From Tubulanus polymorphus (Eukaryota > Nemertea > Palaeonemertea > Tubulaniformes > Tubulanidae), in the NCBI RefSeq assembly GCF_964204645.1, contig NC_134026.1, forward strand, positions 6,386,001-6,450,000: 64,000 nt of DNA, written 5' to 3'. Of this stretch, positions 39,371 to 49,485 are shown in pieces. A model generated the notes under the pieces. It saw only the letters and a list, made by a program, of their open reading frames with translations, ran no database searches and was not told the DNA's origin. Positions within the stretch are counted from its first letter, which is position 1. Each line of letters opens with the position of its first letter. Made by a program: the position numbers and the translations under genes.

Positions 39371-42300
39371 ATGGAAAAGTTGCGTGATCTGAATAATTCT
39401 CATCAATCTGATGCTGGACTGAATTCATTATGTGACGCTATGCAAGAATTAACGGCAGCAGCTGCAGCACCATCAGCAGCAGCAGCAGCAATTAATACAT
39501 CATGCATCAATCAGCAGCAGCGAAGTGATGACGCAATGTTGTGGAATGCTGAAGTGTTAGATATAGAAATACAATGTACGAAGTGTCAAAGAACAGTACT
39601 GAGTTCGTCGAACCAGCCGTGCCTCTGTGAGGATCGCAATATCTATGACATCGAACAATTAGATAATAATCCGAAAATATTTGTAGGAAATGTTAGTTTT
39701 AAGGTCAGTGCATCGATAATCGATAACAACTTGATTTCTTAAAAAACTCCTTTTGAAAGACGCAGACGCTTCCTGGGAACGAAATTCTCTCTTTAAAAGC
39801 TCCTTTAAAACTTCTGAGCCCTAATATCAGGGAATGACTGATCTGTATGGACCCTTCACAAATCTTGATTAAATCTTGATTTCTTAAAATCTGATTTTAT
39901 TGCTGAATTGTTGTTACAGGCGTCGTGGCACGAACTAGCTGATTTCTTCAGTCGTTACGGAAAAGTTGTTCACACTTACATCGTTAAAGATCACAGAACT
40001 CATAAACCACGAGGGTAAAATCAATGATTCTTTTATTTATTGATATTGTGGAGAACAGTTGCACAGTCATGGCTTAGATTTAAGGTCAGTCAGTCTTAGA
40101 CTAAGAGCGGCGGACCAATCTACCAACTTAAGACCAGTCTCAAGATCTAAGACCACTTTTCAACTTAAGTCACGACTGTGCAATATATCCCTGGTTATGA
40201 TTCCATTCTTGAAAGTTATTGAGACTTCAAATTTCGTTTTTCAGAATTGCATTTGTAACGTTTCAATCAAGCGAAGGCGCCCTGAAAGCATTGACGGCGC
40301 CTGCAGACGAACTTTACTTCCAGCATAGGTAAATCAATAATTCATTGATAAACCAATCAAAATTAGTCGAATTACATCCTCTTAATTAAAGATGAGGCTT
40401 CAGAGGAATGTCAAAATTCATCAAATATCTTATGCTAGTCTCATATGACCATAGACCTGAGTCTATGGTCATATTCTTGTCTTTATGTACCTTTTTGTTT
40501 TCAGGCATTTAAGAGTTCATCACGCTGAACAGAAACGAAGAGATATCACAAACAAAGTGAAACTACCGGAGATCAATCACTTTGATGCTCCTGCTCCGGC
40601 TGCTGTATCTGCTGCTGCTGATCCGGGTGTATCCGATCAACCAGATGCCACTGGTTTACAAATCACCGATTTAAACGCTGATGATTTGCTAATTATATTC
40701 TCATATTTGACTCCACGGGAAAGAATTCTTATTGAAAGAGGTAAAAATACAGTAAATATGAGTGAAAATGGAGTAAACATGAGATATCTCAAAAACAAAA
40801 TACTGATACGGACAGTGGACACTTGTTATAACGCACTCTGTATCAGATAACAAACTGAGATGTTTGTTCCATGTTAGGGTCACTAAGTTGAACTCTAGAG
40901 TCAAAAATCTCAATGAAAATGTGGAACTTGCTCTTACTCGACAGAAATATTAAAAGATGTTTTTGCAGTTTGTAGATTGTGGAGGTCTCTATCGTTGCAA
41001 TCCTGGTCATCATTTAATGAATTATCGTTACAAGGTTTGAACCCTCGGTTCGGCGGTGTGTATCAGTTCACTTAATATGGTTTTTTATGCTAGTGCATCG
41101 CGTATGTTTAAATACTACTATCGGTTATTACTTGAACAGGTTTTACTGACAGACAATTCAAGCAGATTCTTCTCAGAACGAACAATTTGAGGAAACTGGA
41201 TGTGACTGGTTCTTCAATGTTATCCGATCACGCTTTAACATTAATTGGTAAGTATTCATTCAGCTGTAGTGATGATGCATATATTGATAATGATTTTAAT
41301 AAATTTCGGTTTATGGTTCGTTATTGTACGTTTTATAGGTGATCACTGCTCAAATCTAACTCATTTGAATATATCAGGCCTTCATGCAACGAATACTTCC
41401 ATTAAAGTACTTTCAGAAAAATGCAGCAAATTAGAGGTAAGACATCAGCAGCATAACACACTCCCAAAAACTGATCGTTCACACTTGTGAATGTCTGAAA
41501 ATTCCAGTCTGCAGATTGATGCCTACATCAATTTATGATATTCACTAATCAATACAGCAAATTTTTTCTCCTAAAGTTCAAACGCATTTTGGTCTTGTTT
41601 CAGTCGATAATAATGAGAAGATGTTATGATGTTAGTGAAAAAGGGTAAGAATTCTTCAATGGAGAATCCACTTGTTACATATACACATATGTATAATGCT
41701 GTGTTATATTCGTGCTATTTTTAGTTTGTGGTGGCTTTTTAAAAACTGTCAAGATCTTCGTAGTTTGAATTTGGAAGACAACATGAGGATAACAGGACAG
41801 GTGAATTTATTATACTGCTAGAATTGCTGAAAATATAGTTGGAACTGTCAAACGTTTTAAAAACGGTTTGTTTGGATTATTTTAGTGTCTTCATATGGCC
41901 GGGCCTTGCCTCGAACAAATTGTCCTCGATTCCTGCGGAAAGGTACTCAATTTTCAAAATAGTTTCTACATCTAAACCTCGAGCAGGAACAAGAATTTTT
42001 AACAAAGTAGTTGGTTTTGATTGAATATTTTAGCTGCAAACAGTCGCCATACAAAAACTGGCCGAAAAGTGTCCGAATTTAAAACATCTTTCTATAAATG
42101 ATTGTATGAAACTCATGGATGAAGCATTTGATTATATCGAACAGGTAATTTACAATAGACAAATGACTACTTTCATCGAAAAACATCAACGTTTTGCAAA
42201 TTTCTCATTTCGCTTTTTCTTTCAGATGCAAAATTTGCAAGTCCTGAAGATCGGAGGCTTTTTCCATGAAAGTCAGTTTTATCCTTATTCAGTCATTTAA

Positions 42301-45038
42301 TGAAGTGAATCTAAATTTGCGATTTGTATACAATTTTTTATGTGATTTATTTTACAGTCACAACTACTGGTCTAAGGAAAGTCGGCTCGCTTAAAAACCT
42401 TGTAGGTACAATGCAGTATACTCCGCCAAAAGGATTATTCGACTTGACAGTATTTGAGTTAAGAGGTGTCTACTGTACTTAATCACTAAAATCCTGTGGA
42501 TACCAGTTATTTCAAAGTGTTCAGTTATTTGTATGACTTTGAAGTGAAGAAATAGGATTCCTACACAATTATGTATTAGTGAAACTACAATTATGTATTA
42601 GTGTCTCCAAAGGTCATTTGGCAGTAGAGCTTTTAAGCTCAGTGCTCCAGCTATGGAATGTTTTACTCTCCAGTATTCGAGAGTCCTCATTTGTCGATGC
42701 TTTTAAATGAAATCTTAAAACGTATCTTTTAGGAAAGCTTGTACCTTCATATGTAAAATGCTGTGATTATTTTGTAGTCAAACGCTATATAAACGAGTAA
42801 ATTGTTATTTTGTTTTATTGTGTGAACATTGTAGGACAGTCTCTACCTCACAAACAACAAGTCAGTAGATGATGCCGTTTTACGCTCAGTTGCTTTCAAA
42901 CGCAATAATCTATGGTGAATATTTCCACTCATTTATTGATGAATTTGATATGAACGTCTATAATTACATGTTGAAATTTTCGATGTTTTCTAGTGTGTTA
43001 GATATAATGGGCTGTCATCAGAATATCACCGATGTAGGATTAGGTTATTTGTCTCATTGTCCTAATCTTCAATATCTGAATGTCAGTTACGTACAAAAGG
43101 TAAGTGGTAGTTGGGTAAATAAGAAGTAGAAAGTCTGATCAAGTCATTCATTAAGGATTAGATTTGTTTGCCTTGAGAACGATATCCAATTTGGCAGTTG
43201 AGTAGAATCCGCTTAATTTGGATCATTTTGGACCAACAGAATTCATCTGGTTTAGGGAAATCTTGATTAAAAGTAATTTTCATGCACCATTAATGAACAA
43301 ATGGACAGAAAATATTGTCTGGAATAGACCAAAATCTGGATTAAGCGGGTTTGTACATGTATACACATCCCAAAATATTTCAATTAGGATCTGACTTGAC
43401 CCGAGATTACTAAAGCTGTTTTGATGTCATTATGAATAATAGTTTTCAGATGGTAATTTATCTGCTATAGCTGTGAATGGAAATCTAAAACGATTGATTA
43501 TAAGAGCTTGTCCTGAGATAACCCTTGAAAGTAAGTTGGTTGAATTATGCATTAAAACTCAGAAGAATTCAGATCCAGTTGCACCATTCTCGGTTGAATT
43601 TGAATCATCTTATAGAGTTAAAAGCAGTTCCTATTTTCAATGTTTTAAATGTAGAGTCACATTGTAATTGTTACCTGTGGATATCAATATTGCGTCATCA
43701 TTAATTTTATGTTTCGTTCAGGTATAGCGGAGTTAGCAAAATGTTGTACAAAACTGGAAGAACTGGACATCAGTGGAAACAGTCAACTAAATAATAACAC
43801 AATTGAATTACTGAGCACAGAATCATTGAAGCAAGGACGACCTCATCTATCGGTGATTGTAGGTGGTAAGTATTTGTCCGTCGAGAGGTTTTAACAGATT
43901 TTTTTATTCAAGACCCAGGGCCAGTTGTGCAGTCATGGCTTATATTTATGATTGACTAGTCTAACGCCATCGCGCTTCTAACAAATTCAGACTTAACACC
44001 GCTTTCGGACTTACATCACAACTGTGCAACTTTGGCTTTAGTTGCAGGGTTATGAGTTAAGATTTGGTGCTTGAGTTAGTTTATTATCAATTAATCGAAA
44101 ATGAACTTAATTCAAATCTTGAATTGAATCTCAGAGCTGCTGTATTGGGTCCCGTTTGACTTTACGATCGATATTGGTATTGTTTTTAGGTACAGAAATC
44201 GATATAGAAAATACAGCATTTCACAGCAATATAACTGTTTGTCCGGTGAACTTATCGCGATCTTACCTCCGTCCAGATCGAGATCTCATGTTGATTTTAG
44301 GAGGTAAATTCACAAACTCTTCATGAAATTTCAGAATTTCATTGTTAAACGAGAAAAATTTTCCTATTCCTGAATCAACACGTAATGATATGGTGATTGT
44401 TTCAGAAGATGACGATGATTTTATAGATGAGAATGGACCACTGCCTCCAGCTATCGTTCAACAATTTGGAATACCTGCCGGTTTTGAAGATGGTAAATAT
44501 GATGCACACTTTGTGCTATAGTTTCAGGTTGTTTGTTTAGTGCCTCTCTGTACCCATCTGGAACATGGGATACAACTAACCAGGGGGTGTACCTCCCTGT
44601 TGTAAAAATATGATCTTCAACCCATAGTTACTGGGGCGGATCTAGGGGAGCGTGGGGGTCGCGTTGCCCCCTTTTTCGGCCGCGTGACCTCGGAATTTTC
44701 TCCCCAAGAATATTGTTTAGAAAATGGTGTAGCTTGTTAGCACGTTTCATTCCTGATTTCAACACTCAGAATACACCTAAATACAATTTTTCAAAAATTT
44801 TTTCTTAATTTCATGGCTCCACCACAACACAATTCAAAATTATTGTAAGAATTGTTTTTATTTTCCAGAAATCGAAGAATTCGATGATTTTTGTATGGAT
44901 GATTATCACGATGATGAATTTCTAAATTTTCCAGAAATCGAAGAATTCGATGATTTTTGTATGGATGATTATCACGATGATGAATTTCTATTTAATGATG
45001 ATCCTCTCGAAGCGGAAAGATTTGAATTCATGTCATAG
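39371..45038 (+). CDS. RRM, F-box and leucine-rich-repeat protein
   Basis: Twenty exons: 39371-39703, 39920-40014, 40245-40328, 40505-40740, 40969-41034, 41140-41247, 41339-41436, 41604-41644, 41725-41800, 41886-41942, 42034-42144, 42226-42271, 42358-42401, 42835-42914, 42994-43106, 43450-43530, 43722-43865, 44190-44303, 44406-44492 and 44869-45038. They give 727 residues in one frame. Order: alanine-rich N terminus with a CTKCQ...CLC cysteine pair, an RNA recognition motif at about 102-180 (RNP2 IFVGNV, RNP1 RGIAFVTF), an F-box at about 225-270 (LNADDLLIIFSYLTPRERIL, VCRLWRSL), then about ten cysteine-type LRRs (CSNLTHLNISGL, CPNLQYLNVSYV, CTKLEELDISGN), and an acidic tail. F-box proteins link substrates to SCF ubiquitin ligases, and an RRM would add RNA binding. 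Donors at 42402 and 43107 were chosen for frame. No ortholog name is known to me. Confidence 0.9.
40057..40183. mobile_element. MITE with gttgcacagtcatgg-type inverted ends
   Basis: The left end is agttgcacagtcatggctta. The right end reverse-complements to attgcacagtcgtgacttaa. The body holds taagaccagtct-type motifs. Relatives: 43923-44031, and diverged copies in the laminin intron from about 1715 and 1848. Confidence 0.6.
40443..40474. repeat. Perfect inverted repeat, 14-bp arms
   Basis: atatgaccatagac, ctga, gtctatggtcatat. The arm motif gaccatagac/gtctatggt also occurs in the palindrome cluster near 37047-37079. It lies in an intron of the RRM-F-box gene. Confidence 0.7.
42620..42825 (+). 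mobile_element. 3' end of a CR1/L2-like LINE, decayed
   Basis: One frame reads LWNVLLSSIRESSFVDAFK, a stop, then NLKTYLL. This matches the LWNSLP..IR.S.S...FK..LKTYLF wording at the C terminus of many LINE reverse transcriptases. The tail includes cgctatataaacg, the kind of 3' terminus often seen in such elements. It is a short 5'-truncated insertion within an intron of the RRM-F-box gene. Its family assignment is inferred from motif memory. Confidence 0.55.
43923..44031. mobile_element. Second copy of the gttgcacagtcatgg MITE
   Basis: Left agttgtgcagtcatggctta, right reverse complement agttgcacagttgtgatgta. Lies in an intron of the RRM-F-box gene, downstream of exon 43722-43865. Confidence 0.55.
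44860..44990 (+). repeat. 66-bp tandem duplication spanning splice acceptor and coding sequence
   Basis: The unit attttccagaaatcgaagaa ... gatgaatttcta occurs at 44860-44924 and again at 44926-44990 with no difference seen. It includes the acceptor ttttccag, so two identical acceptors lie 66 bp (22 codons) apart in the same phase in the last exon of the RRM-F-box gene. Confidence 0.9.
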
Positions 45039-45107
45039 AGAGTGAGTGCTCGTGATCGAGTGTGTGCGTGTTAATACATGTCTCAAAATACTTTTTATAA
45101 TCAGATG

Positions 45108-45113
45108 AATAAA
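45108..45113 (+). terminator. Polyadenylation signal of the RRM-F-box-LRR gene
   Basis: AATAAA 70 bases after the stop codon at 45036-45038. Confidence 0.6.
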
Positions 45114-45803
45114 TGAATATATACTTGATACTTGAAAAAATCGTTTGGGTTTTGTAAATATCAGAATTTTGAAACGATCGACGGATTTATGGTCGTGGCA
45201 GTTGGATTCGAACGTATGGGTTAGTCTAGAGTTGATATGTGTAAGTTTGACCATTCAAAATAGGTATTTTCTGCCAGTAACTCGAAATGTAAAAGGATTG
45301 CAGTCTTCGTCATTTGCCGAGCTAAGCAATAAATCTTTAAATAATATGCCAAGCAGCAAAAGCAGGTTTTCTGAGCTACGGGCCAGAACTGGCCACTTTT
45401 CATTGATAATGGTTTGATCAGTTTATGGACTGTGGAAATGGACAATGAGAGTCATTCAATTGCAAGGCTCTAGTAGCACAGTATCAAGGACCTTCTTTGA
45501 AAATGAAAAGAATAATCAATTCATGCAATACTGTTCTAAGTTACTGTAGATTTAAAAAAAAAGAATTGGTATGAAATGACCTCAAAATAAACGTGTCCAT
45601 GAAGATTGATGACACGTTTCGTAGCAACGCCGGGTTGCTAATGGCAGTATCTAGGAGATACGCGTTGCCACAAAACACATTTCGAGTTTGTCTTCAGCTT
45701 TGTGCAGTTTACATTCGAGGAAACTCGTGAATTTTCAATCGAAAAGTTATATTTCGAGTGAGTTTTGACTAAAAGACGTATAATTTAAAACTTCTGTGTT
45801 GCA

Positions 45804-47254
45804 ATGGAAGCCTATCAGATCACAGAGAGAGATGGAGGCGCGGTCCATCGGCTGAGTGGTGAGTATTTCGAATTTCTTTCGAATATATAAACATTTTTCT
45901 ATGAACAGTTTCATGTCATATTTGTAAGCTATCTTTTTTGTCGAAAAAAGCTAATCATTTTGTGGTTCTTATTTCAGAATCAAAGAAAAATAAATCAGTT
46001 GATTCGAAGCCGGTGAAAAAGGAAAGAACCCCGACGAACAGTAACGACGAAGGGTCTGCTATATCAGCGATGTTAAAGAATATGATGAATCCGGAATACA
46101 TGTTAAACTTCGACGATATCTTTCAAACCGACGACGCGGCGCAGAAAATGATTCCGCCAACGCCGAGTATCGAAGGAAGTTTCGGCGATTGGAACGGATT
46201 CGCAACGACTCAAATCGGAGACGAAATAGTAATAGAAACGACCGAACACGACACGGATATCTCTCGCCGACCACGCGACGATTCATATACTCGATCAAAA
46301 CAGTTTGACATCGAAAAACCAGACGATTTATTTATTCCTACAATTCCACTTACCAAAAAAGCTACGAGTACGTATGAACAACCATCATCGTTTCGTTCTT
46401 TTATTATTATTACTAATCAAATTCTTATCTACATTCGCTTTCTGCCCATTTTGATCTTGAAATAGGGATTGCCCCTGTTTATGATTTAGTGTCCCTTGCA
46501 AACCCACAACACTTGCCGGGAGTGAAACAGGGGGTTTGATTTAGAAATCGGAAATCGAAGTTCAGATATAATTGTGTGATCGGTGGCCGACGTTTTACAG
46601 AATCCGAATCTTTTGTACATAATTGGATGATTCGCTTCCGGTTCATTCAAACAATCTTCCAACCAGTCTGAACCGGCAAGTGACTGATTAACGCAAACAC
46701 GCACACTCCAAATATACTCGCAAATTCGAGTGTGCCGAGTGAATACATTGTCTGAAAGATTGAGCCCAAACTACCTTGTTAGATCTCAGTGTTCCTTTAG
46801 TCATAATATTCTAGTTTAAATTCAATCACGTGTGCATTCAGATCTTTTAATGTAGGCATATGCGGTCTTAAAACTTTGGAATGTCTTGCCTTGATTTAAA
46901 AATAATAGGACATTTTTATGGTCTTATAACTGATTTTTTTCCCCAAAATTTACATACCCGTATTTCAATCGACTTTTATTACCTATCGGCGTGTGAAAAT
47001 TTACTTTTAAATGTTTTAAGAGCAAAAATAGCAACGACTATGATGAATTTTTTTTTCTTTTACATGAGAATCTTATGATTTTGACTGAAATTGCGATCAT
47101 TACAGATAGCGAAATCGATGCTCACAAAACGAAGAACGGACCACGCCGAACGATTGCGAAACGTATTAAGAAATCGCTGTCTAGAATATTCAGATGTATG
47201 AATCCATTTCATCTCCGACGTCGCCAGTACACAATCGAATCACAATCGTCCTGA
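45804..47254 (+). CDS. Unrecognised 197-residue protein with basic C terminus
   Basis: Three exons, 45804-45858, 45978-46367 and 47106-47254, with GT-AG borders and one frame ending at TGA 47252-47254. The N-terminal half is lysine- and acid-rich and probably disordered (ESKKNKSVDSKPVKKERTP). A middle block reads AMLKNMMNPEYMLNFDDIFQ and then PPTPSIEGSFGDWNGF. The C-terminal exon is strongly basic (RRTIAKRIKKSLSRIFR, LRRRQYT). There is no signal peptide or membrane segment. The basic tail could bind nucleic acid or acidic lipid, but nothing identifies a family. The codon pattern of exon 2, rich in C/G third positions compared with the flanks, supports it being real coding sequence. Confidence 0.65.
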
Positions 47255-47396
47255 TTATTTGTAAAATATTTTTAGAATATACCATTTTAGATATATGAAG
47301 CAATATGTGTAGTTTAACGTATATTTTCGTTTGTAGTTTGAGAAAATGACCCTGATCTCCTTCAAACGTAGACCTTGAGGCTAAATCTGAAATCTG

Positions 47397-49485
47397 TTAA
47401 ATAGAAATCTTCTTCTTCGGTTTCGGACCCATAAGAGTGACAACACCTTTTCGGACAATGCTGCCTCTTTTTGAACTGGAAGTCCAGGAACTACTTCCAG
47501 TGCGCAGTTCTGTTGATATACGGAATTATCTAAACTGTAGTTTAAATGTTGACCGACAACAAGTGAAACTGTGCAGAATCCTGTATGGGTATGTTGGTGT
47601 TTGGCCACACTCAGAAAAAACACACGACAAAAATGGAGTGGTTCAATTTGTGATGCATTATTCTTTATTCTAACGCAGTAACAAATACAAGATATGATTT
47701 TGATTTGACTAGAAATTTACAATTTTAGCAAGAAAAATCTACTCCAATTACAAAATGCTGATGAATCTGTTCATATTTCTGCGGCAAAAAGTCTATTATT
47801 ATCAATCGAATCCGTTAGTTTTCTTGAGGCTTTCGTCGATTTGGAAGTTGGCCAACAGCCCGAACCAGAAACACTTATCCTATGATATAATTTCAGATGT
47901 CTGTCGATATTCTACTTCGAGTTGTACTTCAGTGATATTTTTTATCGAACACCTGAAATTAGAAAACAAAGAAAACAACATTAATTTAATAACTATATTC
48001 GGAAATTGGAAAAATACAAAAATGGTCGCGGTAGTGTCAATGTTATCTGTAATCTACGATCTATTAAACAAATGCTGTACGTGCGAAATCTAGGTACATT
48101 TACAACTTCAATGTTATTGGTTGTATTTGAGGTGCGACCTTGTCAAAATCGACACGTATTCAACATCTTAATCTATTTTTAGCATATAAAACACACCATT
48201 AAGATTTTACAGGTTCTTTTTTTTGTGAACGGGCCAAAATTCAATACACATTTTCCTTTTTTTCATTCGCTGGTGGTCGTGTGTGTGAAACAAATTCTCA
48301 GAAGAAACCCTCATTCAATTTTTATGTTCGTTCCACGGCTACGCCTTGATCTCTTCACTTGGAAAATTGCCACCGATGAATAGAATACCTCCCTTTTCGT
48401 TTTGTTCAATTAAGCAAGACGAGACATTTAAAAAAAACTCGTTCGACATTTCGACAATTTTTTGCCTTAGATATTCTATAAATAGACCTTTATCGAAATA
48501 CGCATATGGATTTCAGAAATCTTTGTGTCGATCGCAATATTCGACTTCTCGGAAAATCTTTTCAAATCGATTTACGTTTTTTTTGTTCGAGTACAATCTA
48601 CACATTTTGTCCCCCTTTTGTGCGAGATATTTCCGACAGTGCTGTAAAGCATTTCTATAAAGCCCTAAATGTACTTCACTATTTCGACACGTTCTATTCG
48701 AATTTAGTAAAACAATTACTTTGATTACGCCATGTCATTTTTCAGAAAAATTTCGTATTTTGATATTTCTAATTTCGAAATTTAGAACATGATATCTTAT
48801 TAGGTTATTACGTTAATCACATTGAAATTGTCATCTAGTTCTAAGACTAGGTTCTGTAATGTAGCGATAATAAAGTGATAATTTTGATTATGATATTTTA
48901 CAAGAACTGTAAATCTCGATGACTAATATACAATTTACAATTGAACGATCCTCAATCATATCCCATCTTACTGAATTGTATGGCCTACCAAAAATCTATA
49001 TATTCAACTCAACGTGTGAAAAATGTGTTTAATCATTAACAAACAAGTGAAAAGAACAAGAAGCTAAGTGATACTTACTGTATAAGGTCCTGACTTTCAT
49101 CCTTGAATCTTTTTGGCTTCGATTCTGGCTTGAGCTGTTGGTCACGATGATTTCGCATATCGATGAATTTTCATAAAGTTCTTGCTCTTTGTAGCGAGAA
49201 ATGCATTTTCTACAATAGTTCAGTAAGTAAAATCTAACCAGCTCGTGAAAGTTCGGGTTCCCCGGCGGGGACTGCAGCGGCTGTATTTGAAGTACTAACT
49301 TTGCGTCGTCTCGGAGCAGCCGGAACCCGTGTCGCTCGACTGATGTCGAATGTATCTACAAGATTTTCGTCGCTCCGCGATCCTCGCGTTAGAACGTACA
49401 CGAAACAGCCCAAATAATAAACTCCCATCAGCAACAGTTCAATAAAAGCCATAACCAGCACAGCGCATGGTAAATACAGATGCAT
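47397..49485 (-). CDS. Likely small single-pass membrane protein, 155 residues
   Basis: Proposed exons 49239-49485, 49079-49186 and 47397-47509 join in frame. The first exon is best supported. MHLYLPCAVLVMAFIELLLM continues the hydrophobic run to about residue 32, then there is a polar, basic tail (RVPAAPRRRKVSTSNTAAA). The second exon (EQELYENSSICEIIVTNSSS) uses a plain acaaag acceptor and a strong GTAAGTAT donor. The last exon ends KRGSIVRKGVVTLMGPKPKK, KISI and a stop. An alternative acceptor at 49209 would end the protein at 49142 after 104 residues. No known family is recognised. A single N-terminal membrane anchor with a cytoplasmic or lumenal basic tail is the most that can be said. 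The gene ends 142 bp from the stop of the gene on the opposite strand. Confidence 0.5.

Noticed and set aside
42358-42405. Exon ending at 42405 with the GTACAA donor
   Set aside because: It leaves one extra base and forces an early stop in the next exon. The overlapping GTAGGT donor at 42402 restores the frame and the LRR pattern.
43094-43106. Exon ending at 43099 with the strong GTAAGT donor
   Set aside because: The next exon would be out of frame. The donor at 43107 gives VQKVSDGNLSAIA, a proper LRR, so it was preferred, although the stronger donor might be used in a non-coding isoform.
47755-48724. Plus-strand frames of 72-112 residues
   Set aside because: They lie in the probable intron of the small membrane-protein gene, show no domain, and are AT-rich.
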